Assembly: GCA_035495815.1 (NCBI GenBank)
Contig: DATJFH010000056.1
Location: forward strand, 1-64,000
Length of the DNA: 64,000 bases
Source of the DNA: DATJFH01 sp035495815
GTDB taxonomy: Bacteria > Acidobacteriota > Terriglobia > Bryobacterales > Bryobacteraceae
Direction of reading: 5' to 3'
Shown here: positions 43,942 to 53,121 of the stretch, piece by piece
Position numbering within the stretch: position 1 is the stretch's first letter
Layout: the number at the start of each line of letters is the position of its first letter
Translations under genes and position numbers: made by a program
Notes under the pieces: generated by a model
The model's database searches: none
The model's input: only the letters and a program-made list of their open reading frames with translations
What the model was told of the DNA's origin: nothing

Positions 43942-45852
43942 TTACTTGCGTTTGCGGGAACTCCTGAATTTTGTCACCTGTTCGTCCAGCTCGGCTGAGA
44001 ATTTGGAGTTCAGGGCGCGCAGTTTTTCCTGCGCCGCCGCCAGGTCTTCCTCCCTGCCCTGCTTCAAACACATGAGCGCGAAATTATACTGCGACACCTC
44101 GTCGTCGGGGCTGAGCTGTGTAGCCTGCTTCTGGTACAGCATGGCTTCGTCGAGCCTGCCGTCTTCCCACAACACCGCGCCGTAGCTGCTGTACGCCCAG
44201 GCCAGCCGCGGCGGCACCGGAGAACCGATCCGCTCGAACCCCAGCCGGAAATTGAGCTTCGCGTTTTCCCGGTCCTTGCTCTTGCGGTATAAATTTCCCA
44301 GCATCAGGTACGCTTCGCCGTCCTGCTGATCCTTGGCAATGTACTCGGCCAGCAGGTCCGTGGCCCGGCTCATGCGGTTCAATGATTCGTTATCCGAATA
44401 CAGGCCCGCCAGCTCGTAGCGCAGCGCCTTGTCGCCCGGACTGAGCGCCACGGCCTGTTCGAGCAGGTCCACGCCTTCCTGCAGCTTGTTCAGCTTCAGC
44501 GCGGACTCGGCCGCGACCTTCACCAGCTCCAGATTCTTCGGATCCTGCGGAAGCAGCTCCGACGCCAGCCGGAAAACCTCCTCCCACTTCTGTCCCTTGT
44601 ACTCCACCTCGATCCGCATGCGCTTGACCGCCGCGGACGATTCCGCCGCCGGAATGCGATTCAACGCCGCGCGGGCGCAATCCATGTCGGCCGCCTTCAG
44701 GCAGACCCGCGCCAGGTCGGCATGCATTTCAAGTGTCGCGTCCGAGGCTCCGGACGCCGCTTCATAATGCTTCCGCGCCTCCCCAGCCTGCGATTCGCCC
44801 TCGTAAATCCGGGCCACCCGGTGCTGAATTCCAGCCGTTGCCTTGCCGCCCTGCATGTACGCCAGGTATTCTGTCCGCGCGTCCTTGAGCTTTCCTCCCT
44901 CGAACAGGAGATTGGCCAGCGCCAGACGCGCGTTCTGGTTCCCCGGCGTGCGGGAAAGCGCCCAGCGCAGGTACGGCTCGGTCTCCACCTTGCGGTTGGC
45001 CGCCGTGAACGCTTCGAGCAGCCAGGAGGTCGCCTCCGTGTCGGCCGATTCGGCCTCGATTCCGGTCCGCAGCGCCTCGATCAGCTCATTCCACCGGGCC
45101 AGCTTGCGGTAGCATCCTGCCAGCGACTTGGCAATCCGGTAGTTCAGCGGAGAAAGCCGCTGCGCCGCCTGGAGCGGCTCGATCGCGTTCTGGCACTGGT
45201 CGAGCGCCAGGTAGGCCGCGCCAAGCCCTTCCTCGATCGCGGATTCGCCCGGGATATCCTTCTCCGCTTTGCGCAGCAGCCCGATAGCGTCATTCCACTT
45301 CTGCTGTCTCAAGGCAAACAAACCCATTCCGGCGACCGCCGCCGGATTGTCCACGGCCCTCGCAGCCGCCTGCTCGAATGCCTTCGCGGCCGGAGCCGTT
45401 TGTCCGGTCGAAGTGTAAAGGTTCGCCAGCCGGATCCGGATCGCCGTGTCGCCGGGGTACTTCTGCAGGTAGGCTTCGAGCAGCTTGGCGCCCTCCGCCG
45501 CCCTCCCGTCGCGCTCGTATGCCGTGGCGATCAGGCCCAGCGCCTCCACATCCTCCGCCGATGCCTTTAGCCGGGCGTCGAGCGCGGCAATCGCCGGCTT
45601 GTACTCTTCGAGAGCCAGGTAACAGGAGGCCAGCAGCATGCGCGCCTTGGGATCGGCCGAATTCTTCAGCTCCCCTACCGCCGCCCGGCAGTCTCCCGCG
45701 TGGTGCAGCGCAGCCCCCCTCGTATACGCCGCATCCGGCGGCTTCCCTGTCTGCGCGCCGGCGCAGGTCAGTACCGCCGCCGCCAACGCCCGCGGCAGAT
45801 GGATCCAAATCCTCCAACCCGCCCGCGGCTCCCCAGGTGACATAGGAGCCAT
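43942..45852 (-). CDS. Secreted TPR-repeat protein
   Basis: 636 residues from ATG 45852; ATG 45843 or a TTG at 45888 are other options. A hydrophobic leader (HLPRALAAAVLTCAGAQ) precedes about 14 TPR units covering nearly the whole protein (for example LLQKYPGDTAIRIRLANLY, QATQLSPDDEVSQYNFALMC). The C-terminus is short and basic. A periplasmic or outer-membrane-associated scaffold is likely. Gene heads the signalling block, divergent from the metzincin gene. Confidence 0.85.
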   Translation of the reverse strand: MAPMSPGEPRAGWRIWIHLPRALAAAVLTCAGAQTGKPPDAAYTRGAALHHAGDCRAAVGELKNSADPKARMLLASCYLALEEYKPAIAALDARLKASAEDVEALGLIATAYERDGRAAEGAKLLEAYLQKYPGDTAIRIRLANLYTSTGQTAPAAKAFEQAAARAVDNPAAVAGMGLFALRQQKWNDAIGLLRKAEKDIPGESAIEEGLGAAYLALDQCQNAIEPLQAAQRLSPLNYRIAKSLAGCYRKLARWNELIEALRTGIEAESADTEATSWLLEAFTAANRKVETEPYLRWALSRTPGNQNARLALANLLFEGGKLKDARTEYLAYMQGGKATAGIQHRVARIYEGESQAGEARKHYEAASGASDATLEMHADLARVCLKAADMDCARAALNRIPAAESSAAVKRMRIEVEYKGQKWEEVFRLASELLPQDPKNLELVKVAAESALKLNKLQEGVDLLEQAVALSPGDKALRYELAGLYSDNESLNRMSRATDLLAEYIAKDQQDGEAYLMLGNLYRKSKDRENAKLNFRLGFERIGSPVPPRLAWAYSSYGAVLWEDGRLDEAMLYQKQATQLSPDDEVSQYNFALMCLKQGREEDLAAAQEKLRALNSKFSAELDEQVTKFRSSRKRK

Positions 45853-46004
45853 GATAGTACGATCCGCTTCCGTCGCAAAGAGAGACAACTTATAGCCGAA
45901 AAGTCGTAAGCTCTTTTCTCAGAGTCCTGGGATAAACTATCGCGCAGGTTCGGTTATTCCCTATACATACTTCCCGGTACGGGGGCCATTACCATCGAAT
46001 TAAT

Positions 46005-48305
46005 ATGAAAATGTCTATAGCCGGTCGGCGCCTCGCCGTCCTCATGTTGGGGCTGTGCCCCGTTCTGTTGGGGCAGGGGAACCCGGACGAATCCCGTATG
46101 CGTGGACTCAACACCGAGGTTCTGCGGCTAAGAGGATTGCTCTACACCGCCAATGCCACCGAGCAGGCCCAGGCACGGTCGCAGGCGGCTCCTGTTTTCG
46201 CCGCGCGTCAGTCGCTTCTCGAATCGCTGATGGCGTCCCAACCGGGTACCGCGTTGCAGCTGGCCTTCCCGGCGGAGGTGCTGGCGGACCTCTCGGCCGC
46301 TTTTCCGCAGTCGGCCGGACAGCTCGAATCGCGCGGCGTCTGGCAGGGCCAGCTCTATTACTACGTCGAAGATGGCGTGGGCGGCTCCTCCCACAAAGAG
46401 AACCGGAAAATCAAAATCGGAAATCAGCTGATCGATCTCTACTCCGCCGCCCCCGTGGTTGCCGGCTCCAAATGCAACGACGTCATCGCCGCCGCCGGCG
46501 TGAAATCGAATAACAGGATCGTGGCCGAATCCAGCACGCTGATTTCGAGCGGAGCGACCGTGTCCTGCACCCCGGCCGGGGCCCAGCGAATCGCCGTCAT
46601 CCTGGTGAACCTGCCCGGCTACCCCATGCCTTCCGGTGTGACGCAGCAGTTTCTGAAGGGCGTCTTTCTAGGCAATGCCTTCGGCGCCCAAGACCCAACT
46701 GACCGTTCCATCAGCGACTTCTGGACCCAGAATTCCGACGGCAAGACCTGGATCAACTCCAGCGGAACCGGCGCCCTCACCGTGCTCGGGCCGTACGATC
46801 TCGCTCAGAACTACTCCTATTGCACCAACACCAACGGATCCTATTCGGATAACTCGGCCGCCGTACGCCAGGCTGCCTATGCCGCCGCCGACAGCGCGCT
46901 GAATTATGGGGATTTCAGCCGCGTGGTGGTCGTGCTCCCTAACAACGGCAGCTGCAGCCCCATCGCCGGAGTCGGCACCATCGGCTGCTGGGGCTCGGAA
47001 TGCCCGGGGGACGGAGCCTGCAACTATTCCTGGACATGGTGGCGTGCCGACCAGATCGGCAGCCGTAACGCCGGCGTCGAATTGGGCACGCATGAAATGG
47101 GCCACAACCTGGGCATGGGACACGCGGGAAGCCGTTACCATTCGACCGGTGTCGTGGGACCCGTCGGTGCCGCCGGAACCCGCGTCGAGTACGGCGACCT
47201 GTTCGGCACGATGGGCAACTGGAACTACGGCTTCTACAACGCGCAGCACGCGCTCAACCAGACCGGCTGGCTGACCTCCGCCAACGTGCAGACCGTGACC
47301 GCCAACGGGGCGTACACCGTCCAGGGCTACGATGCCCGGCCCGCCGGCGTCAAGGCGCTCAAGATCCAGCGCGGAACGGGAAACACCACTTCCTGGCTGT
47401 ATCTGGCTTTCTATCCCAATAGCGGCATTTACCTGGGAGCGCTCGGTTCCCAGGTCCATAGCGGCGCGATTATCCATTTACAGGACGCCGCCACGCCGGG
47501 CGGAAAAACGGATCTGCTCGATTTCACCCAGACCAGCCCCAACAACTTCTCGGACCCGGCTCTGGCCGTAGGGCAGACTTTTGTGGATCCTTACACCGAC
47601 CTGGCGATCACCGTCAACAGCATCGTGGACAATTCGCTCAACGTCACCGTGAACTACAACACGCCTCCCTGCACCGCTGCTCCTCCCACCGTTTCACTGT
47701 CGCCCGCCACCGGGTCGGTCAACGCCGGATCGCCGTTCAGCTTCACCGTTTCGGTGAAGAACAACGATTCCATCGCCTGCGCGTCCCGAAACTTCTCGCT
47801 GTCCTCCACGGCGATTTCCGGGTGGGGTTCGACGCTCTCGCCGGGTTCCTTGACTTTGGGCCCCTCGGCCACCGGTACCTCTACGCTGACCAAGACGCCG
47901 CCCGCGGACGCTCTCGGACCGTATACGGTTGACGCCAGCACCGCCGGCGTTTCCGCCAGCGCGACCCTCACGGTCCTGACGCCGCCGCCCGCTGCTCCCG
48001 CGGCGCCGTCTAACTTGACGGCCAATGCAGTCTACACGGGCTCCGGCAAGAACAAGAAATTTGTCCAGCTCAACCTGGCCTGGGTCGACAGATCGACCAA
48101 CGAAACCCAGTTCCGGCTGGAACGGTGTCTTGCGACCGGAAAAGGCGCGAACCAGACCTGCATCTACGGTCCGTTGGCAGTCCTCGGGGCTGGCGTGACC
48201 ACTTATGTGGACAAGCCCGCGGCGGGTACGTATCGGTATCATGTGCGTTCCGAGAACGCTGTGGGAAATTCCGCCTGGATCGAGGTTCAAGCGCAGATTC
48301 AGTAG
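46005..48305 (+). CDS. Secreted zinc metallopeptidase, metzincin (M11-like), with C-terminal Ig/FnIII domains
   Basis: 766 residues. Signal peptide RRLAVLMLGLCPVLLGQG; a pro-region follows to about 195. The zinc site HEMGHNLGMGH is at residues 363-373, the metzincin HExxHxxGxxH form, with a Met-turn in FGTMGNW; overall it resembles gametolysin (M11). Residues about 555-660 are an Ig-like NEW3-type domain and 670-766 a fibronectin III-like domain. Extracellular protease. No clear ribosome-binding site before the ATG; a second ATG lies 6 bases on. Confidence 0.9.
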   Translation: MKMSIAGRRLAVLMLGLCPVLLGQGNPDESRMRGLNTEVLRLRGLLYTANATEQAQARSQAAPVFAARQSLLESLMASQPGTALQLAFPAEVLADLSAAFPQSAGQLESRGVWQGQLYYYVEDGVGGSSHKENRKIKIGNQLIDLYSAAPVVAGSKCNDVIAAAGVKSNNRIVAESSTLISSGATVSCTPAGAQRIAVILVNLPGYPMPSGVTQQFLKGVFLGNAFGAQDPTDRSISDFWTQNSDGKTWINSSGTGALTVLGPYDLAQNYSYCTNTNGSYSDNSAAVRQAAYAAADSALNYGDFSRVVVVLPNNGSCSPIAGVGTIGCWGSECPGDGACNYSWTWWRADQIGSRNAGVELGTHEMGHNLGMGHAGSRYHSTGVVGPVGAAGTRVEYGDLFGTMGNWNYGFYNAQHALNQTGWLTSANVQTVTANGAYTVQGYDARPAGVKALKIQRGTGNTTSWLYLAFYPNSGIYLGALGSQVHSGAIIHLQDAATPGGKTDLLDFTQTSPNNFSDPALAVGQTFVDPYTDLAITVNSIVDNSLNVTVNYNTPPCTAAPPTVSLSPATGSVNAGSPFSFTVSVKNNDSIACASRNFSLSSTAISGWGSTLSPGSLTLGPSATGTSTLTKTPPADALGPYTVDASTAGVSASATLTVLTPPPAAPAAPSNLTANAVYTGSGKNKKFVQLNLAWVDRSTNETQFRLERCLATGKGANQTCIYGPLAVLGAGVTTYVDKPAAGTYRYHVRSENAVGNSAWIEVQAQIQ

Positions 48306-48331
48306 CCAGCGCCGGACGCGCCGGACGGCTG

Positions 48332-48362
48332 GCCGGCGGCCCTGAACTGCCGGGCCGCTGGC
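48332..48362 (+). terminator. GC-rich hairpin after the metzincin gene
   Basis: An 11-base stem (GCCGGCGGCCC / GGGCCGCTGGC, one G-T pair) with a 9-base loop, 27 bases after the stop codon. No U-run follows, so it could act as a weak terminator or mRNA-stabilising end rather than a classical intrinsic terminator. Confidence 0.4.
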
Positions 48363-48511
48363 CGGCGCGCTGGGATCGAACCTCGTCTTCCCCGCCATTG
48401 CGGCGCGGACCGTAATGGAAACACTCGCGCACCCGCACGTGACGTTGCGCAGCCGATGTGGTGTCACAGGGACTGGCGGCCGCCGAATGTCCTATACTGA
48501 AAAATCCTTCT

Positions 48512-49963
48512 ATGACACCCAAAGTCCCCATCACGGTCGCCCACGGCGACGGCATCGGTCCGGAGATCATGGACGCCACGCTCGCCATTCTTCAGGAAGC
48601 CGGCGCGGCCCTCGATATCGAGCCCATCGAAATCGGCGAAAAGGTTTACCTGCGCGGCAATAGCGCCGGGATCGAGCCCAGCGCCTGGGAGTCCCTGCGG
48701 CGGACCAAGGTGTTCCTCAAGGCGCCCATCACCACGCCCCAGGGCGGCGGCTTCAAGAGCCTCAACGTCACCGCGCGCAAGCGCCTCGGACTTTACGCCA
48801 ACGTGCGGCCCTGCGTCTCTTATCATCCCTTCGTCGACACCAGGCACCCGGGCATGGACGTTGTTATCGTTCGCGAAAATGAAGAGGACCTCTACGCCGG
48901 CATCGAATACCAGCTCAGCCCCGGCGTCATGGAGTGCATCAAGCTGATCTCCCGCCCGGGTTCGGAAAAAATCGTCCGCTACGCCTTTGAGCTGGCCCGG
49001 AAACACGGCCGTAAAAAGGTCACCTGCTTCACCAAAGACAACATCATGAAGATGACCGACGGCCTGTTTCACAAGGTCTTCGACGAGATCGCGGCCGAGT
49101 ACCCGGACATCGTGAACGAGCACTGGATCGTCGACATCGGCGCCGCCAAGCTGGCGGACACGCCGGCCGCATTCGATGTCGTCGTGATGCCGAACCTCTA
49201 CGGCGATATTCTGTCCGACGTCGCCGCCCAGATCGCCGGCTCGGTGGGCCTGGCAGGCTCGTCGAACATCGGAGAGCACGGCGCCATGTTCGAAGCCATC
49301 CACGGGTCGGCGCCGCGCAGGGCGGGGCAGAACCTGGCGAATCCCTCCGGGCTGCTGCTGGGAGCCGTCATGATGCTGGTCCACATCAACCAGCAGGACG
49401 TCGCCGAGCGCGTCCACAACGCCTGGCTCCGCACCATCGAAGACGGCATTCACACCTACGATATCTTCGATGAGTCGGTCAGCAGGCAGAAGGTCGGCAC
49501 CCGGGAGTTCGCCCGCGCGGTAGTGGAGCGCGTGGGACAGAAGCCGCAGAAACTGAAAGCGGCCAGCTACACCGGAGCCACCAGCAATACCGCCCAAACT
49601 CACGTGGAAAAAACGCGGACCGATCCCAAGCGGGAGCTGGTCGGTATCGACGTCCAGGTCTACTGGCCCAGCCGCTCCACCGATCAGCTGCAGGAGCGCG
49701 TCCGCTGCGGCAACGGCGACGGTCTGACCCTGACCATGATCGACAACCGCGGCGTAAAAGTCTGGCCGGACGGCATGGCCGAAACTTTCTGCACGGACAG
49801 CTTCCGCTGCCGGTTCACGGCCGATGGCGGCGGCGTCGTCACGCAGCAGCAGACGCTGGCCGTGCTCAATCGCCTGGCCGGCGCCGGAGTCGAGATCGTC
49901 CAGACCATGGGCCTCCAGAATTTCGACGGAAAGGCCGGATTCACGCTGGCGCAAGGGCAGTAA
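48512..49963 (+). CDS. icd: Isocitrate dehydrogenase, long (Thermus/Rickettsia) type
   Basis: 483 residues; oxidative decarboxylation of isocitrate in the TCA cycle. The catalytic core has AHGDGIGPEI, RENEEDLYAGIEYQ, the metal Asp in NLYGDILSD and the cofactor loop AIHGSAPRRAGQNLANPSG; a C-terminal extension of about 140 residues marks the long form known from Thermus and Rickettsiales. The loop residues do not clearly say NADP or NAD. A TATACT lies 14 bases before the ATG and there is no ribosome-binding site, so the message may be leaderless. Confidence 0.93.
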   Translation: MTPKVPITVAHGDGIGPEIMDATLAILQEAGAALDIEPIEIGEKVYLRGNSAGIEPSAWESLRRTKVFLKAPITTPQGGGFKSLNVTARKRLGLYANVRPCVSYHPFVDTRHPGMDVVIVRENEEDLYAGIEYQLSPGVMECIKLISRPGSEKIVRYAFELARKHGRKKVTCFTKDNIMKMTDGLFHKVFDEIAAEYPDIVNEHWIVDIGAAKLADTPAAFDVVVMPNLYGDILSDVAAQIAGSVGLAGSSNIGEHGAMFEAIHGSAPRRAGQNLANPSGLLLGAVMMLVHINQQDVAERVHNAWLRTIEDGIHTYDIFDESVSRQKVGTREFARAVVERVGQKPQKLKAASYTGATSNTAQTHVEKTRTDPKRELVGIDVQVYWPSRSTDQLQERVRCGNGDGLTLTMIDNRGVKVWPDGMAETFCTDSFRCRFTADGGGVVTQQQTLAVLNRLAGAGVEIVQTMGLQNFDGKAGFTLAQGQ

Positions 49964-49972
49964 GGTTTCAGC

Positions 49973-50461
49973 ATGGACGAAAAGCCGCTTGTCGCCGTCA
50001 TCATGGGGAGCAAGTCGGACTGGGAAACCATGCGTTACGCCTCCGAGCTGCTCACCGAGTTCGAAGTGCTGCACGAGCGGAGAGTGGTTTCCGCTCATCG
50101 CACGCCGCTGTTGATGGCCGAATACGCCGCCGCCGCCGAGAGCCGCGGAATTGAAGTGATCATCGCCGGGGCCGGAGGCGCTGCTCACCTGCCCGGAATG
50201 GTGGCCGCCCATACCCTCGTTCCCGTGCTCGGGGTGCCGGTGGAATCGCACGCGCTCAAAGGCATGGATTCGCTGCTTTCCATCGTGCAGATGCCGGGCG
50301 GCATTCCGGTCGGGACCCTCTCCATCGGCGCCTCCGGGGCCAAGAACGCAGCGCTGCTGGCCATCGCCATCGTGTCCACCCACCGGCCCGCGCTGCGCGA
50401 TAAGCTGCGGCAATACCGCGCGTCGCAGACGGACGCCGTCATGAAAGCCACTCTCTCGTGA
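49973..50461 (+). CDS. purE: N5-carboxyaminoimidazole ribonucleotide mutase
   Basis: 162 residues, class I PurE, moving the carboxyl group of N5-CAIR to CAIR in purine synthesis. GSKSDWETM near residue 12, SAHRTP near 42 and GAGGAAHLPGM near 66 are the signatures. Starts 9 bases after icd; its stop overlaps the purK GTG (GTGA). Confidence 0.97.
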   Translation: MDEKPLVAVIMGSKSDWETMRYASELLTEFEVLHERRVVSAHRTPLLMAEYAAAAESRGIEVIIAGAGGAAHLPGMVAAHTLVPVLGVPVESHALKGMDSLLSIVQMPGGIPVGTLSIGASGAKNAALLAIAIVSTHRPALRDKLRQYRASQTDAVMKATLS

Positions 50462-51624
50462 TTCTTCCCGGCGCGGTCATCGGCGTCCTGGGAGGCGGAC
50501 AGCTCGGCCGCATGTTCGCCATCGCCGCCCGCCGCATGGGATACCGCGTCCACACCCTCTCGCCGGACGCCGATACTCCCACCGGGCAGGTGGCCGACCT
50601 CGAGATCATCGCTCCCTACGAGGACCTCGACGCCGTGCGCAAGTTCTCCGCCGCGGTCTCGGTAGTTACCTTCGAATTTGAAAATGTGCCGTCCGCCACC
50701 GCCCAGGCAGCGGGCGCTCACGCCCCCGTGCGGCCCGGCGGATCCATCCTGCACACAACCCAGCACCGTCTGCGCGAAAAGACTTTCCTGTCCGGCGCCG
50801 GCTTCCCGGTGACGCCCTATCTCGCGGTCCGCTCGGCCGCCGATCTCCACGATGCGCTGCAGCGGCTGGGCCGCCCCGCCGTCCTGAAGACCGCCGATTT
50901 CGGGTACGACGGCAAGGGCCAGGCCCTCATCGGGCTCGAGGACAACGCCGAAGAGGCCTGGCGCTCCATCGGCGGCGGGGAAGCCGTGCTCGAAGCGTTT
51001 GTCGATTTCGAGCGCGAGCTGTCCGTGGTGGCCGCCCGCGGACTGGACGGCGCCTTCGCCCATTACGGCGCCATCGGCAACGCCCATCGCAACCGTATCC
51101 TGGATGTTTCCGTCGCCCCCGCCGGGCTGCCTCCCGCCCTCGCCGCGGAAGCCGTGGAGATCGCGCGCGGCGTCCTCGAGAAGCTGGATGTCGTCGGCGT
51201 GCTCTGCGTGGAATTCTTCCTCACCCGCGACGGAAAGCTGCTGATCAATGAACTTGCGCCGCGGCCGCACAACTCGGGCCACCTTACCTTCGACGCCTGC
51301 GTCACCAGCCAGTTCGAGCAGCAGCTCCGCGCCGTCTGCGGGCTTCCCCTGGGCTCGGCCGAGCTATTGCGCCCGGCGGCCATGGCGAATCTCCTGGGCG
51401 ACCTTTGGCGGGACGGCGAGCCCGACTGGGCCGCCGTCTGCGCTTATCCTTCCGCCAAACTGCACTTGTATGGAAAACTGGCGGCGCGCCCCGGAAGAAA
51501 AATGGGACACATTGCCGCCCTGGCGGCTACCGCCGAAGAAGCGGAAACGATTGTGCGCGCGGCCCGAACCGCTGCTACCGGCGGGATCTCCCGGCGCCCG
51601 GCGCCATCGGCCGCGCTTCGTTGA
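50458..51624 (+). CDS. purK: N5-carboxyaminoimidazole ribonucleotide synthase
   Basis: 388 residues, ATP-grasp enzyme that carboxylates AIR with bicarbonate. VLGGGQLGRMFAIAARRMGY starts the N-terminal domain, and NELAPRPHNSGH with FDACVTSQFEQQLRAVCGLPLG marks the ATP-grasp end. Starts with GTG inside the purE stop. The last 50 bases overlap the antisense RRM gene. Confidence 0.97.
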   Translation: MILPGAVIGVLGGGQLGRMFAIAARRMGYRVHTLSPDADTPTGQVADLEIIAPYEDLDAVRKFSAAVSVVTFEFENVPSATAQAAGAHAPVRPGGSILHTTQHRLREKTFLSGAGFPVTPYLAVRSAADLHDALQRLGRPAVLKTADFGYDGKGQALIGLEDNAEEAWRSIGGGEAVLEAFVDFERELSVVAARGLDGAFAHYGAIGNAHRNRILDVSVAPAGLPPALAAEAVEIARGVLEKLDVVGVLCVEFFLTRDGKLLINELAPRPHNSGHLTFDACVTSQFEQQLRAVCGLPLGSAELLRPAAMANLLGDLWRDGEPDWAAVCAYPSAKLHLYGKLAARPGRKMGHIAALAATAEEAETIVRAARTAATGGISRRPAPSAALR

Positions 51625-51844
51625 CCACCAGCGGTCGCCCCATGAATTCCTGCCCGTTGCAACCCTGAATGGCCTGCTCGGCGGCGGAATCGGCGATCTC
51701 GACAAAACCGAAACCGCGCGGCTCACCGGTCACCCGGTCTCGCATCAGGTTGATCGTCTCGACCGTAAATCCCGCGCGCTCAAAGTAATTTTTTACATCG
51801 GAATCGGTTGCCTGGAACGGAAGGTTGCCTACGTAAAGCCGCAT
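51575..51844 (-). CDS. RRM-type RNA-binding protein
   Basis: 89 residues: a single RNA recognition motif with RNP2 (LYVGNL) and RNP1 (RGFGFVEI) and a short basic tail, like the cyanobacterial Rbp proteins. Starts at ATG 51844. It is convergent with purK, and the two coding ends overlap by 50 bases. A long perfect hairpin lies about 90 bases upstream. Possible roles: RNA chaperone or mRNA localisation; not known here. Confidence 0.93.
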   Translation of the reverse strand: MRLYVGNLPFQATDSDVKNYFERAGFTVETINLMRDRVTGEPRGFGFVEIADSAAEQAIQGCNGQEFMGRPLVVNEARPMAPGAGRSRR

Positions 51845-51933
51845 CAATTTCGACTCCTGCGGATTTTTAGCAATCCTATTGCCAAGCTTGCACGGCCGGA
51901 GCGTAAGACTTTGCGGGAGACCGAGGGGGCCTA

Positions 51934-51977
51934 CCGGTTTCGGCTTCCCTGAGGGCACGCAAGGAAGCCGAAACCGG
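51934..51977 (-). terminator. 15-base perfect hairpin after atpE
   Basis: CCGGTTTCGGCTTCC (51934-51948) and its exact reverse complement (51963-51977) flank a 14-base loop, 15 bases after the atpE stop. In the atp direction the T-run lies before the stem, not after, so this is not a standard intrinsic terminator. It could protect the atp mRNA 3' end or act in the RRM gene leader. Confidence 0.5.
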
Positions 51978-51991
51978 CGGAAAAAACGGGC

Positions 51992-52294
51992 CTAAACGAC
52001 TTTCGCGAAAATGATAACCAGGGTGTACAACGCCAGGGACTCGATCAGCACCAGTCCGAGCAGCAGCGCGAACCGGATCGCGGCCGAAGCGCCGGGATTC
52101 CGCGCCATGGCTTCCGCCGAGGCGGCTACCGCCTTGGCCTGAGCCAATCCGCACAGTCCGGATGCGATCGCCATGGCGAAACCGGACGTGATCGCAACCC
52201 ACTTCTTGACTTCGTCGGGGCCGCTCACCTGGGCAAACATGGGGGTGGCGAAAACCAGCACCGCCATCAAAAATAGAAACCGCTTTGCGTTCAT
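51992..52294 (-). CDS. atpE: ATP synthase Fo subunit c
   Basis: 100 residues with an N-terminal signal-like helix (RFLFLMAVLVFATPMFAQ) before the usual hairpin of two helices. The ion-binding Glu is in VLIESLALYTLV. At the position of the sodium-site Gln the residue seems to be Cys, so protons are the more likely ion (inference). The polar loop is ARNP. A long AGGAAGAAGAAGG precedes the ATG. 95 bases after atpB. Confidence 0.94.
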   Translation of the reverse strand: MNAKRFLFLMAVLVFATPMFAQVSGPDEVKKWVAITSGFAMAIASGLCGLAQAKAVAASAEAMARNPGASAAIRFALLLGLVLIESLALYTLVIIFAKVV

Positions 52295-52389
52295 CCTTCT
52301 TCTTCCTGCCTTTTATAAATTCGCTTCAGGAGGTGGTTCCCGTCATCCTCTTGCAGCCGGGCTCACACTGAGGCGTGATAATGCCGGTA

Positions 52390-53121
52390 TTAATGATCGT
52401 GGGAGACGGCGCCCGCCACGTACATCATGGTCATCAGAGCAAAAATGTAGGCCTGCAGGAATGAAACAAAAACGTGCAGTCCCATGAACAGCGCGGGACC
52501 CACCAGGTAAGTAAGCCCGAGAAACACGATGGTAACCTGTTCGCCCGCGTACATGTTGGCGAACAGACGGATGGTAAGCGAAAGCGGACGCGCCAGATGG
52601 CTCACGATCTCGATCGGTATCATCAGCGGCGCCAGGATCGGCATGGGACCGGCGAAATGGGCCAGATACTTGCCCGCCCCCTGCTCCCGGATTCCCATCA
52701 GGTTGTAGTAGGCGAAAGCCACCAGCGCACAGCCGGCGGGGACTTCCGGGAACATGGTCGGCGATTCGAATCCCGGAATGATGCCCAGCAGGTTGGCGAA
52801 CAGAACGAAGATGAAAAGGGCGCCGAACAGCGGCAGATACTTGGGCCCGTCGTGGCCGACATGCTCTTCCGATTCATTGTGCAAAAAGTTGTAGATGGCC
52901 TCGAAAGCATGCTGCAGCTTCCCCGGCCGGTCCATCGAGAGCTGCGATTTCAGGACCGCGAACACCACCACGATGATCAGGGCCACCAGAATTTCCATCG
53001 TCAGCGACGTGGACCACGGCCGCTCCGAAGTCTTCAATCCAGCCATCGCAAGCGCCGCATTGGCGACCCCCGCCAGGTGATCGTTAAACAGAGCTGTCAA
53101 CCACGGTTCATGTTCGGGCAT
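52390..53121 (-). CDS. atpB: ATP synthase Fo subunit a
   Basis: 243 residues, five or six membrane helices. The essential Arg lies in SLTIRLFANMYAGEQV. Forms the proton half-channels next to the c ring. Overlaps the atpI-like gene by 14 bases at its start. Confidence 0.95.
   Translation of the reverse strand: MPEHEPWLTALFNDHLAGVANAALAMAGLKTSERPWSTSLTMEILVALIIVVVFAVLKSQLSMDRPGKLQHAFEAIYNFLHNESEEHVGHDGPKYLPLFGALFIFVLFANLLGIIPGFESPTMFPEVPAGCALVAFAYYNLMGIREQGAGKYLAHFAGPMPILAPLMIPIEIVSHLARPLSLTIRLFANMYAGEQVTIVFLGLTYLVGPALFMGLHVFVSFLQAYIFALMTMMYVAGAVSHDH

Noticed and set aside
48464..50413. 649-residue open frame on the minus strand
   Set aside because: Covers icd and purE in antisense; no homology.
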